From CAYPKW01 sp964411425 (GTDB lineage Bacteria > Pseudomonadota > Alphaproteobacteria > Dongiales > Dongiaceae), in the NCBI GenBank assembly GCA_964411425.1, contig CAYPKW010000011.1, positions 1-59,365 on the forward strand: a DNA stretch of 59,365 nt, written 5' to 3'. Positions 40,685-48,624 of this stretch are shown piece after piece; position 1 is the first letter of the stretch; each line of letters begins with the position of its first letter. The position numbers were made by a program, and so were the translations under genes. Under the pieces are notes generated by a model that was not told the origin of the DNA, searched no databases, and saw nothing but the letters and a program-made list of their open reading frames with translations.

Positions 40685-41482
40685 GTGCTGCGCGTCGCCA
40701 CCTGGAACGTCAACTCGATCAAGGCCCGGATCGGCAGCGCGCTGCCCTGGCTCAAGGAATCGGCGCCCGACGTGGTGCTGCTGCAGGAGACCAAGACGCT
40801 GGCCGACGATTTCCCGCGCCTGGAGATCGAGGACGCCGGCTACAACCTCGCGGTGATCGGCCAGAAGACCTATAACGGGGTGGCGATCCTCTCGAAGCAC
40901 CCCTTGATCGTGGAGGCCGAGCGGCTGCCCGGCGACGACGGCGACGAGCAGGCGCGCTACGTTGAGGCGCTGGTCGAGGTCCGCCGGCCGAAGCGGAGCC
41001 TCGTGCTGCGAGTGGCCTCGGTCTACGCGCCCAACGGCAACCCCATCGACAGCGACAAGTTCGCCTACAAGCTCGCCTGGCTCGACCGGCTGGGCGCGCA
41101 TCTGCGGCGGTTGCTGGCGCACGAGGAACCGATGGTCATCGGCGGCGACTACAACGTGGCGCCGGCCGACGAGGACGTTTACGACCCCGAAGCGTGGGCC
41201 GACGACGCGTTGTGCCGGCCCGAATCGCGGGCCAAATTCCGCGCCGTGCTGCATCTGGGTTTCACCGACGCGGTCCGGGCCCTCAACGCCGGGCCGCGCC
41301 TCTACACCTATTGGGACTACCAGGGGAACCGGTTCGCCCGCGACGAGGGCCTGCGCATCGACCATTTGCTGCTGTCGCCGCAGGCGGCCGACCGGCTCAA
41401 AGCTTCCGGCATCGACCGCGGCCCGCGCGGACGCGACAGGCCGTCCGACCACACGCCGGCCTGGTGCGAACTCGATCTGTAA
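40685..41482 (+). CDS. xthA: Exodeoxyribonuclease III
   Basis: XthA repairs abasic sites and 3'-blocked ends. The 265-residue protein has the endonuclease/exonuclease/phosphatase fold with RVATWNVNSIKAR, the metal-binding Glu in VLLQETKT, GGDYNVAP, and the catalytic Asp-His pair near RPSDHTPAW. It starts with GTG, immediately after erpA, and is convergent with metK. Confidence 0.97.
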   Translation: MLRVATWNVNSIKARIGSALPWLKESAPDVVLLQETKTLADDFPRLEIEDAGYNLAVIGQKTYNGVAILSKHPLIVEAERLPGDDGDEQARYVEALVEVRRPKRSLVLRVASVYAPNGNPIDSDKFAYKLAWLDRLGAHLRRLLAHEEPMVIGGDYNVAPADEDVYDPEAWADDALCRPESRAKFRAVLHLGFTDAVRALNAGPRLYTYWDYQGNRFARDEGLRIDHLLLSPQAADRLKASGIDRGPRGRDRPSDHTPAWCELDL

Positions 41483-41545
41483 GCGAGGCCGCGATCTTCT
41501 CGAAGAACGCCCGGCTCGCCCGCTCGTGGCGCTCGGCCGCCGCGG

Positions 41546-42772
41546 TCATGGGAGGATCGGCCGGTCGAACGGCCAGCGGTCGATGACGACCTGGCCTTCC
41601 AGCATCCGGCACCACAACTGGGGCAGCATTGCCAAGTGGCGGCGCACCACGTCGCCCAGGCCCGCGGGTGCGGCTCGGCCCGGTTCGCGCAGCCCAACGT
41701 GCAAGTGCGCGATCTGCGGGTCGTCGATCCGCCGGCCGATCTGGCTGACGAGATAGCATTCGGCGACCGCCACGCCGGGGAACTCGCGCACGACCGCATC
41801 GGCGATGAGGCCCGCCGCCAGGTTGTAGAGCTTGCCCACGTGGCTGACGGCGTTCTTGCCGGCCACCGCCTCCATGGTCATTGGCCGATAGGGCGTGATA
41901 AGCCCGTTCGCCCGGTTGCCGCGGCCGACCTCGCCGTCGTCGCCGGATTCGGCCGATGTGCCGGTGACGGTCAGGTAGATGTCGCCCGCGGCCGCGCCGT
42001 CGGCGGTATTGACGGCGACGGCGACCGGCCGCTCCATTATCGACTCGGCCGTCGCGCGCGCCGTCTCGGCGACCCACGCCTTGTGCCGCTCGTAGTCCGC
42101 CATGTCGGCGACATAGGCGTCGACCATCGCCGCCGCCACGGTCAACTGGATGCGCTCGCCGCGCCGCACCGCCATCACCTTGATGTCCTCGCCCACCGCC
42201 GGGCGTTCGTCGCGGGTGGCGGCGGCGTTGAGCCGCCGCTCGACCGCGAGCGCCACGGCCTCGAGCGACGACAGCGGCGCGAAGCCGGCGCCGACGGAGG
42301 TGTCGTTGGCGAGCGGCACCGCCTCGCGCGCGCCGCGGCCGAAGAGGGCGGCCAGATCGGCCGAGCCGGGGCGGATGAGGCAATGGATGCGCACGTGGCG
42401 TTCGGGATCGAGCGCGTGCATGTGACGCCTGAGCCAGCCGACGCAGGCGTCCTCGGTCAACGCCTCGATGGGAATCTCGACATCGCCCACCCGGCGCGTC
42501 GCCCGACCGGCGATGTAGATGTCGATCGGCTCCTCGACCCGCCCGCCCCCGAAGGCCGCCCTCGCCCGGCCGCCGCGCAGCAGCGCCTTGTCCACGTTGT
42601 GGTGCAGGACGGCGCCGAAGCGGTCCAGATAGAACCGGCTGAGCGTCAGGCTCAGCGATTCCGCCAGCGCATCGCACAGGCTGTCCGGGTGACCCAGGCC
42701 CTTGCGCTCGACGACCTCGACGGGGCGCCGCTCGGGCCCCGCCGCGCCGTCGCTGTCGATGACCAAATCCAT
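41546..42772 (-). CDS. S-adenosylmethionine synthetase, archaeal type
   Basis: The 408-residue enzyme makes S-adenosylmethionine from ATP and methionine. It belongs to the archaeal AdoMet synthase family (PF01941), not to the usual bacterial MetK: the N-terminus has ERKGLGHPDSLCDALAE, the middle NDTSVGAGFAPLS and KVMAVRRGERIQLTVAAAMV, and the end AECYLVSQIGRRIDDPQ. Length fits the archaeal family (about 400). It lies 19 bases after a universal stress gene on the same strand, so both may respond to the FNR-like promoter upstream. Whether the genome also has a bacterial metK cannot be told here. Confidence 0.9.
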   Translation of the reverse strand: MDLVIDSDGAAGPERRPVEVVERKGLGHPDSLCDALAESLSLTLSRFYLDRFGAVLHHNVDKALLRGGRARAAFGGGRVEEPIDIYIAGRATRRVGDVEIPIEALTEDACVGWLRRHMHALDPERHVRIHCLIRPGSADLAALFGRGAREAVPLANDTSVGAGFAPLSSLEAVALAVERRLNAAATRDERPAVGEDIKVMAVRRGERIQLTVAAAMVDAYVADMADYERHKAWVAETARATAESIMERPVAVAVNTADGAAAGDIYLTVTGTSAESGDDGEVGRGNRANGLITPYRPMTMEAVAGKNAVSHVGKLYNLAAGLIADAVVREFPGVAVAECYLVSQIGRRIDDPQIAHLHVGLREPGRAAPAGLGDVVRRHLAMLPQLWCRMLEGQVVIDRWPFDRPILP

Positions 42773-42791
42773 CGCCGCTGCGCCAGACCGT

Positions 42792-43241
42792 TCACCTAAC
42801 GATCATGCACGGGCAAGGCGCGAGGCTGCCGACCTTGAGCGACACGCTGCCGAGCAGCAGGCCGGTCACTTCGCCCAGGCCGCGGCTGCCGAGCACGATC
42901 AGATCGGTCTTTTCGCGCTTGGCGAAATCGACGATGGCGCGCGCCGGCCGGCCGGGGGTTGTCGTCGACTTTACGGCCTTGACGCCCTTCTTGCGGGCGT
43001 GCAACTCGGCCTTGCGCAGGACATCCCTCGCCATCTGCTCGATGATGTCCTCGGGCTCGCCCAGCATGTGCTCGATTTTCATATAGCGGCGCAGGCTGTC
43101 CGACACCCGAGCCGGCGGCGTCTTGGTCACCGTAAGGAAGTGGATTTTCGAGCCGTACCTCGCGGCGAGGTCGATGGCGGCGACGGCCGCCTTCTGCGAG
43201 TATTTCGAGCCGTCGAGCGGCACCAGTATGTTCTTGAACAT
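42792..43241 (-). CDS. Universal stress protein (UspA family)
   Basis: The 149-residue protein is a single Usp domain: MFKNILVPLDGSKYSQKA at the start and the ATP-binding pattern GSRGLGEVTGLLLGSVS near the end (G-2x-G-9x-G-S). The ATG at 43241 is preceded by AGGGAG. It leads into the archaeal-type SAM synthetase gene. A TTGAC-N4-ATCAA dyad upstream suggests oxygen-responsive control, as known for some Usp genes of other bacteria. Confidence 0.94.
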   Translation of the reverse strand: MFKNILVPLDGSKYSQKAAVAAIDLAARYGSKIHFLTVTKTPPARVSDSLRRYMKIEHMLGEPEDIIEQMARDVLRKAELHARKKGVKAVKSTTTPGRPARAIVDFAKREKTDLIVLGSRGLGEVTGLLLGSVSLKVGSLAPCPCMIVR

Positions 43242-43338
43242 CGTCGCTCCCTTCTGGATGGGCGTCCGCGCCCTGGCGCACCCAGGCGCGTCGTCGGGCG
43301 GCCATGCCCAACCGGTGCTCGCCCCAGGCATTCGCGAC

Positions 43339-43378
43339 ATTATGCGCCGGACCCCGCGGCGGCCTTGACCTGAATCAA
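43339..43378 (-). promoter_or_regulatory. FNR/FixK-type class II promoter for usp and SAM synthetase
   Basis: TTGAC-CTGA-ATCAA (43365-43378) is a dyad matching the FNR/FixK half-sites. On the minus strand CATAAT (43339-43344, five of six -10 consensus) follows, placing the dyad about 40 bases upstream of the predicted start near 43330-43332. That is the class II position. The leader to the Usp ATG would be about 90 bases. Confidence 0.6.
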
Positions 43379-43529
43379 CCGGGACCGCCGCCGGCCGCAG
43401 CGCACTTCATCGGCAAACCGCGCGCTGGCCTCGGGCGCCAGCCATCAGACGAGATCGCGCCTCAAGGAGCATCGCACGGCGCGGAAATTCGCGCTCGGCG
43501 CCATGGAATAGAGCGCCCGCTCATCCGTT

Positions 43530-43567
43530 GTTGGTCTTGGAGAGCAACCAACCGTCCCCTCGGGACG
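43530..43567 (+). promoter_or_regulatory. Double hairpin in the RTX gene 5' leader
   Basis: GTTGGT/ACCAAC (43530-43552) is followed directly by CGTCCC-CTC-GGGACG (43553-43567). The second hairpin ends three bases before the GAGGAG ribosome site (43571-43576). It could gate translation or be an RNA-stability element. Confidence 0.4.
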
Positions 43568-43585
43568 ATAGAGGAGCATTGTTTC

Positions 43586-44266
43586 ATGGCGATCATCATC
43601 GGTAACGCGGCCGCCAACCGGCGGCGCGGCACCAACGACTCCGACAGCATCTTGGGCCTGGACGGCGACGACAGGCTCGAGGGCCGTGGGGGCAACGACA
43701 CGCTCGACGGCGGCGCGGGCAGGGATCGGCTCGAAGGCGGCTCGGGCGACGATTTGCTCCTGGGCGGCGACGGCGACGACAGGCTCGAGGGTGGCACCGG
43801 CAACGACTCGCTCGTCGGCGGCACCGGCCACGACCGGCTCGAGGGCGACAGCGGCAACGACACGCTCCTCGGCGACACCGGCAATGACAGAATCAAGGGC
43901 GGCGCCGGCGTCGATTCGCTCACCGGGGGCGCCGGCTTCGATGATTTCTACTTCGACCGATTGACGGACTCCGGCGTAGGCGCCGGTAACCGCGACGTGA
44001 TCGCCGACTTCCAGGGCGCTGGCGCCGCGGCCGGCGATCGAATCGACCTCGAAGAGATCGACGCCGATATCGTCACCGTCGGCAACCAGGCCTTCGTCTT
44101 CATCGGCACCGCCGCTTTCAGCGCGCCCGGCCAGTTGCGCGCCGAGGCGAGCGGCACCGACACCATCCTGCAAGCCAATGTGGCCGGCGCCGGCGGGGCC
44201 GAATTCGAGGTCCTGTTGTCCGGCATCGCGGCGGCCGACCTTATCGCCGCCGACTTCGACCTTTAG
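43586..44266 (+). CDS. RTX-type calcium-binding repeat protein
   Basis: The 226-residue protein has no signal peptide. About ten GGxGxDxLx nonapeptide repeats run from residue 20 to 125 (for example GGNDTLDGGAGRDRLEGG), then a C-terminal domain of roughly 100 residues resembling the ends of RTX proteins exported by type I systems (GAGFDDFYFDRLTDSG, DVIADFQGAGAAAGDRIDL). Repeats would bind calcium after export. No catalytic domain is present and no type I secretion genes are adjacent, so export would rely on a system encoded elsewhere. GAGGAG precedes the ATG. Confidence 0.85.
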   Translation: MAIIIGNAAANRRRGTNDSDSILGLDGDDRLEGRGGNDTLDGGAGRDRLEGGSGDDLLLGGDGDDRLEGGTGNDSLVGGTGHDRLEGDSGNDTLLGDTGNDRIKGGAGVDSLTGGAGFDDFYFDRLTDSGVGAGNRDVIADFQGAGAAAGDRIDLEEIDADIVTVGNQAFVFIGTAAFSAPGQLRAEASGTDTILQANVAGAGGAEFEVLLSGIAAADLIAADFDL

Positions 44267-44280
44267 GCGGATTGCCGAGA

Positions 44281-44308
44281 ACGCCGGAGCAGGCGCCTGC
44301 TTCGGCGT
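44281..44308. terminator. Bidirectional terminator-like hairpin between convergent genes
   Basis: ACGCCGGAGCAG and CTGCTTCGGCGT form a 12-base stem (one wobble) around GCGC, 14 bases after the RTX stop. It sits between convergent genes. T-runs are weak on both sides. Confidence 0.5.
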
Positions 44309-44345
44309 CTTCATGAGCGGCGATCGAATTTCGTCTGAGCCGATC

Positions 44346-44957
44346 CTAAAGCTCGACGAGCACGTTGGGGAGCTCGTCCTTGTCCTCCGGCGCGCGCGGA
44401 AAGTGTCTGGCGAGCAGGTCGCCGCAGGCCGTCACCGCGGCGATGAAGCCATCGGCGCTGCGCCCGGCTCGCACCTTCAGTGTGAAGTCGGCGATCACGC
44501 CCTCCCATGTGCCGGGCGGCACCACCTCGTTGATGCCCCGGTCGGCGAGGATCTCGACGTAACGCTCGGCCCGCGAGACGAATAGCAGCACCCCCGTGCG
44601 CCCGCGCGTGCCGTTGAGCCCGAGGTTGTGGAACTGCTCGTGCGCCAGGCGCCGTGCGCGCGCCAGCTTCACCGCCCGCGGCACCAGCAGCATGGTCGCC
44701 GGCGTCCAGCGCAACAGCGCGGCGAGCGCGACGAACACCGCGAGCTGCGCCGCATACAACGGAGCAAACGCGCTCGCGACGCCGAGCAACCACAGAGCGA
44801 ACGGGGTCGCGAAAGCAGCAGCCGCCGCGGCGGCGATGGGCGCGAACAGATAGGTGTCGCTGGCGCGTGCGATGACGGCCACGAACTCCCCGCTGGTGCG
44901 CGCCTCGGCGTCGCGAATCGCCTGTTCGACGCGGCGGCGATCGTCGGGCGACAACAT
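44346..44957 (-). CDS. TPM-domain membrane protein
   Basis: The protein, about 203 residues, has two hydrophobic segments in the first half (PIAAAAAAAFATPFALWLLG, LYAAQLAVFVALAALL) and a TPM domain split around them (RVEQAIRDAEARTSGEFVAVIA at the start, GRTGVLLFVSRAERYVEILADRGINEVV later). It follows the other TPM gene and lemA. The ATG at 44957 is taken; a TTG at 44966 is possible. The function of such proteins is unclear. Confidence 0.82.
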   Translation of the reverse strand: MLSPDDRRRVEQAIRDAEARTSGEFVAVIARASDTYLFAPIAAAAAAAFATPFALWLLGVASAFAPLYAAQLAVFVALAALLRWTPATMLLVPRAVKLARARRLAHEQFHNLGLNGTRGRTGVLLFVSRAERYVEILADRGINEVVPPGTWEGVIADFTLKVRAGRSADGFIAAVTACGDLLARHFPRAPEDKDELPNVLVEL

Positions 44958-44959
44958 CC

Positions 44960-45673
44960 CTACCAACTGCCCGAGGCGCCGCCGCCGCCGAACGAGCCGC
45001 CGCCGCCGCTGAAACCGCCGCTAGGCGACGAGGAGCCGCCGCCGGACGGGCCGCCAAGACCACCGTACCGGCGGCCTGTACCGCTGCTTGCGCCATAGGC
45101 CAAGAAGTACCAAAAGAACGCCAGCAGAACGACTACGATCAGGACTCTAAGCCAAAACTCAAAGTCCACGGAGGGCTCGGCCGGCACGTAACTGTCGCGG
45201 AGCGCCGAGAGGATGCTCTCGACCCCCGCCTCGACGCCCGCCGCCATGTCGCCGGCCCGGAAGGAGGGCAGGATTCGGTTCTCGATAATGTCGCGGCCGA
45301 TGGCATCGGTAAGCTGGCCCTCGAGGCCGTAGCCCACCTCGATGCGGACTTCGCGCTCGTTCGGCGCGACGATGAGCAGGACGCCATTGTCCCGCCCCCT
45401 CTGGCCGATGCCCCAGCCGCGCCCCAGCCCGACCCCGAAATCCTCGATCGCGTAGCCTTGCAGCGAGGAGAGCGTGACCACGACGACCTGGTTGCCGGTT
45501 GCGTTCTCGTGCTCGGCCAGCTTCGTTTCGAGACGCCGGCGCGTCTCGGCCGGCAGCAACTCCGCCTGATCCACCACCCGGCCGACGAGCGCCGGGTATT
45601 GCGGCTCCGCCGCCGCCGGCGCCAGCCACAGCAGGAAGAGCGCCGCAAGGAATGGCCGGTGGGGTGCAATCAC
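44960..45673 (-). CDS. TPM-domain protein with Gly/Ser-rich tail
   Basis: The protein, about 237 residues, has a signal peptide (FLAALFLLWLAPAAA), a periplasmic TPM domain (ALVGRVVDQAELLPAETRRRLE...GNQVVVVTLSSLQGYAIEDFG and NGVLLIVAPNEREVRIEVGYGLEG), one membrane segment and a Gly/Ser-rich end (GGGGSFGGGGASGSW). It starts with GTG overlapping the lemA stop (GTGA). TPM proteins beside LemA are common; a role in envelope quality control has been suggested for some homologues. Confidence 0.9.
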   Translation of the reverse strand: MIAPHRPFLAALFLLWLAPAAAEPQYPALVGRVVDQAELLPAETRRRLETKLAEHENATGNQVVVVTLSSLQGYAIEDFGVGLGRGWGIGQRGRDNGVLLIVAPNEREVRIEVGYGLEGQLTDAIGRDIIENRILPSFRAGDMAAGVEAGVESILSALRDSYVPAEPSVDFEFWLRVLIVVVLLAFFWYFLAYGASSGTGRRYGGLGGPSGGGSSSPSGGFSGGGGSFGGGGASGSW

Positions 45674-46278
45674 GAGCCGCTGCTGCCGAACTCGACCTTG
45701 GGGACCTGCTGTGCGTCCTCGGCCACGGCGAAGGTCTCCTTGAGCTTGGCTTCGGGGTAGAGCAGCGCCGCCCACCACCGGCCGGGGATGGTGCGCAACT
45801 CGGTATTGTAGGCTTGCACCGCCTGGATGTAGTCGCGGCGAGCCACGGCGATGCGGTTCTCGGTGCCTTCGAGCTGCGATTGCAGGGCGAGGAAGTTCTG
45901 GTCGGCCTTGAGCTGCGGGTAGCGCTCCACGACGACCAGCAGCCGGGCGAGCGCCCCGCTCAACGCCGCCTGGCTCTCCTGGAACCGCTTGAAGGCCTCC
46001 GGATTGGTGAGCACGTCGGCCGGAATCTGCGCTTGCGCCACTCGGCTGCGCGCGTCCACCACCGCCTGCAGCGTCTCGCGCTCGTGCGCCGCGTAGCCCT
46101 TCACCGTCTCGACCAGGTTGGGAATGAGATCGGCGCGCCGCTGGTACTGGTTCAGGACCTGGCTCCACGCCGCCTTCACCGCCTCGTCATAGGCCGGGAT
46201 GGCGTTCACCCCGCAGCCCGCGAGCGGCAGAACGAGCGACAGCGCTGCCAGGAATCGCACTCCGACAGACATGCTCAT
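45670..46278 (-). CDS. LemA family lipoprotein
   Basis: This LemA protein of about 202 residues has a signal ending in a lipobox (SLVLPLAGC), so it is probably membrane-anchored. The helical core reads VLNQYQRRADLIPNLVETVKGYAAHERETLQAV...ERYPQLKADQNFLALQSQLEGTENRIAVAR, the family hallmark. The ATG at 46278 has GAGGTG six bases upstream; 46272 is also possible. It heads the lemA-TPM-TPM cluster. The biochemical role is unknown. Confidence 0.92.
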   Translation of the reverse strand: MSMSVGVRFLAALSLVLPLAGCGVNAIPAYDEAVKAAWSQVLNQYQRRADLIPNLVETVKGYAAHERETLQAVVDARSRVAQAQIPADVLTNPEAFKRFQESQAALSGALARLLVVVERYPQLKADQNFLALQSQLEGTENRIAVARRDYIQAVQAYNTELRTIPGRWWAALLYPEAKLKETFAVAEDAQQVPKVEFGSSGS

Positions 46279-46367
46279 CCTCGTCACCTCGGGCCTTTCG
46301 CCGGCACCACTATACGCCATGCCCGGCGTACGAGTGGATCGAATCCGATGCTTGCCTCCCCCCTATT

Positions 46368-46441
46368 GTCATGCCCGCGCTTGACGCGGGCATCCATCGT
46401 GCCGCTGCACTATGGATCGCCGGGTCATGCCCGGCGATGAC
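46368..46441. repeat. REP-like inverted pair, second copy
   Basis: GTCATGCCCGCG-CTTGA-CGCGGGCATCC is followed after a short spacer by GATCGCCGGG-TCAT-GCCCGGCGATGAC. The unit style and inverted arrangement match the pair at 27449-27529. Confidence 0.65.
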
Positions 46442-46493
46442 TCCGTGGGCGGACGCGGACTCATTTGTCGAATCGCATCCACTAGGAAGCAGA

Positions 46494-46566
46494 GGTCAGA
46501 CCAACCGCCCGACGGTTGGCCGTTGACATGGTTCCGACAATGTTCCTATAATGGGTGTAAACCCAT
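46494..46566 (+). promoter_or_regulatory. Near-consensus orphan promoter with operator-like dyads
   Basis: TTGACA (46523-46528) and TATAAT (46547-46552) are both perfect, with an 18-base spacer. Upstream lies GGTCAGACC (46494-46502), which resembles a GntR/FadR half-site dyad, overlapping the start of a 7-base hairpin CCAACCG/CGGTTGG (46501-46519). A dyad ATGGGT-GTAA-ACCCAT (46551-46566) covers the predicted start. Downstream on this strand there is only the antisense of hpd. Confidence 0.65.
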
Positions 46567-46588
46567 GAGCGCCCCGGCCAGCCACCCC

Positions 46589-47632
46589 CTACCCCTTGAG
46601 TACCCCCCGGGCCACCTGGTCGCGCTCGATCGATTCGAAGAGGGCGCGGAAGTTGCCTTCCCCGAATCCCTCGTCGCCCTTGCGCTCTATGATCTCGAAG
46701 AAGATCGGGCCGATCACCGTCGCGGTGAAGATTTGCAGCAAGAGACCGCCGCCGGGACTGCCGTCGATCAAGATGCGGTCGCGCCGCAGGCGGTCGAGGT
46801 CCTCGCCGTGGCCCGGCAGCCGCTTCTCCACCATGTCGTAATAGGCGTCCGGCACGGCCATGAACCGCACGCCGCGGCCGGCCAGCGCTTCCACCGTGCC
46901 GTAGATGTCCGGCGTGCCGAGCGCGATGTGCTGGATGCCCTCGCCCTTGTAGACCCGCAGGTACTCCTCGATCTGCGACTTGTCGTCGGCCGACTCGTTA
47001 ATTGGGATACGAATCTTCCCGCAGGGGCTGGTCATGGCCCGGCTCTTGAGGCCGGTCAGCTTGCCCTCGATGTCGAAATAGCGGATCTCGCGGAAGTCGA
47101 AGAGGCGTTCGTAGAAGCCCGCCCACTCGTCCATGCGGCCGCGATGGACGTTGTGGGTCAGGTGGTCGATGGCGGCGAGGCCGACGCCCGGCGTCTTCGC
47201 CGGCGCGTCCGGCAGCGGCACGAAATCGACGTCGTAGATGCTGCGCTCGCCGTAGCGGTCGACCAGGTAGATGAGACTGCCGCCGATGCCCTCGATCGCC
47301 GGGATGTTGAGCTCCATCGGCCCGATGCGGCCCTCGACCGGCTTGGCGCCGAGCGATACCGCGCGCCGCAAGGCCGCGCCCGCGTTGCCCACCCGGAACG
47401 CGATAGCGCACACCGAAGGCCCGTGCACGCGGGCGAACGCCTGGGCGAAACCGTCGGGCTCGGCGTTGACGATGAAGTTGACCTCGCCCTGGCGGTACAG
47501 CGTCACGTCCTTCGAGCGGTGCCGGGCGACGGCAGCAAATCCCAGCCGGTCGAACAGCGCCGCCAGCGCCGCAGGATCGGGCGCCGTATATTCGACGAAC
47601 TCGAAGCCGTCGGTGCCCATCGGATTGGTCAT
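46589..47632 (-). CDS. hpd: 4-hydroxyphenylpyruvate dioxygenase
   Basis: HPPD converts 4-hydroxyphenylpyruvate to homogentisate. The 347-residue enzyme has the iron-binding His-His-Glu set in IDHLTHNVHRG, GIQHIALGT and IFFEIIERKG. The C-terminal FGEGNFRALFESIERDQ is typical. The ATG overlaps the fahA stop (ATGA), so the two are translationally coupled. It is last in the phhA-hmgA-fahA-hpd operon. Confidence 0.97.
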   Translation of the reverse strand: MTNPMGTDGFEFVEYTAPDPAALAALFDRLGFAAVARHRSKDVTLYRQGEVNFIVNAEPDGFAQAFARVHGPSVCAIAFRVGNAGAALRRAVSLGAKPVEGRIGPMELNIPAIEGIGGSLIYLVDRYGERSIYDVDFVPLPDAPAKTPGVGLAAIDHLTHNVHRGRMDEWAGFYERLFDFREIRYFDIEGKLTGLKSRAMTSPCGKIRIPINESADDKSQIEEYLRVYKGEGIQHIALGTPDIYGTVEALAGRGVRFMAVPDAYYDMVEKRLPGHGEDLDRLRRDRILIDGSPGGGLLLQIFTATVIGPIFFEIIERKGDEGFGEGNFRALFESIERDQVARGVLKG

Positions 47633-48624
47633 TGGGTCTTCCCTCCGGCGCCCACCACCGTCTGCTCGATGGCGCCGAAGATCGAGCGGCCGGCGCGGTC
47701 GAGCATCTCGATGCGGATGCGGTCGCCTGGGCGCATGAAGGGCGTGCGCGGCTCGCCATGCTGCAGGTGCTCCAGCGCGCGCCGCTCGGCGATGCAGGAG
47801 CAGCCAGCGCCGCGGTCGCGGTTGGACACCGTGCCGGAACCGAGGATCGTGCCGGCGCCGAGCCGGCGCGTCCTGGCGGCATAGGCGATCAGGGTCGGGA
47901 AATCGAACGCCATGTCGGTGCCGGCGTCGGGGTGCCCGAACGGCTTGCCGTTGAGGTGGCTGAGCAAGGGCCCGTGCAGCCGCACTCCATCCCAGGCGCC
48001 GCCGAGCGCATCCGGCGTGACCGCGATCGGGGAAAAGGCGCTCGCCGGCTTGCTCTGGTAGAAGCCGAAACCCTTGGCAAGCTCGGCCGGAATAAGCTGC
48101 CGTAGACTCACGTCGTTCGCCAGCATGACGAGTTTGACGTGGCGCCCGGCTTCGGTCGCGGGCGTGCCGATCGGCACGTCGTCGGTGACGACCGCCACCT
48201 CGGCCTCGAAATCGAGGCCCCAGGCCTCGTCCGGCAACGGAATCGAGTCGCGCGGCCCGAGGAAATCGTCCGACCCGCCCTGGTAGAGCAGCGGGTCGGT
48301 GCGGAAGTTCTCCGGCATCGCCGCCCCGCGCGCCTTGCGCACCAGCTCGATGTGACTGAGATAGGCGCTGGCGTCGGCCCACTGGTAGGCGCGCGGCAGC
48401 GGCGCCGCGAGCGCCGCCGGATCGAGGCCAAACGCGGCGCCGAGCTCGCCCATGTCGAGCAGGCGATGGACCGAGCGCAATTCGGCCGCCCGGTCGGCCC
48501 AGTCGTCGAGCGCCGCCTGCAGGGTGCGGGCGATTCCCGGCACCTCCGCCGCCCAGGAGAGATCGCTGCTCACCACGACCAGCGTGCCGTCCCGGCCGCC
48601 CGCCTTGAGCGAGGCCAGTTTCAC
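47629..48624 (-). CDS. fahA: Fumarylacetoacetate hydrolase family protein
   Basis: FAH splits fumarylacetoacetate into fumarate and acetoacetate, the last step of tyrosine breakdown. The 331-residue protein has the metal-binding LDFEAEVAVVTDDVP and GSGTVSN, and PLLYQGGSDDFLGPRD, as in bacterial FahA. It starts with GTG overlapping the hmgA stop (GTGA) and ends overlapping hpd. Its operon position supports the assignment over other FAH-family hydrolases. Confidence 0.94.
   Translation of the reverse strand: MKLASLKAGGRDGTLVVVSSDLSWAAEVPGIARTLQAALDDWADRAAELRSVHRLLDMGELGAAFGLDPAALAAPLPRAYQWADASAYLSHIELVRKARGAAMPENFRTDPLLYQGGSDDFLGPRDSIPLPDEAWGLDFEAEVAVVTDDVPIGTPATEAGRHVKLVMLANDVSLRQLIPAELAKGFGFYQSKPASAFSPIAVTPDALGGAWDGVRLHGPLLSHLNGKPFGHPDAGTDMAFDFPTLIAYAARTRRLGAGTILGSGTVSNRDRGAGCSCIAERRALEHLQHGEPRTPFMRPGDRIRIEMLDRAGRSIFGAIEQTVVGAGGKTQ

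Larger units (their letters stand above)
43242..43585. other. Intergenic region between the Usp and RTX genes
   Basis: This 344-base gap between divergent genes holds the FNR/FixK-like promoter for the Usp gene (43339-43378) and two consecutive hairpins just before the RTX ribosome site (43530-43567). No additional gene or RNA could be supported in the rest. Confidence 0.7.
46279..46588. other. Intergenic region between lemA and hpd
   Basis: This 310-base gap holds a REP-like pair (46368-46441) and a near-consensus plus-strand promoter with operator-like dyads (46494-46566). No gene of its own could be supported. Both flanking genes are on the minus strand, so the promoter points against hpd. 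Confidence 0.7.

Noticed and set aside
42773..42791. SAM riboswitch upstream of the SAM synthetase
   Set aside because: The gap to the upstream Usp gene is only 19 bases, too short for any riboswitch.
46565..47884. Long plus-strand open frame downstream of the orphan promoter
   Set aside because: It is antisense to hpd and fahA, whose motifs are intact, and its translation has the His/Arg/Val-rich look of a shadow frame in GC-rich DNA.
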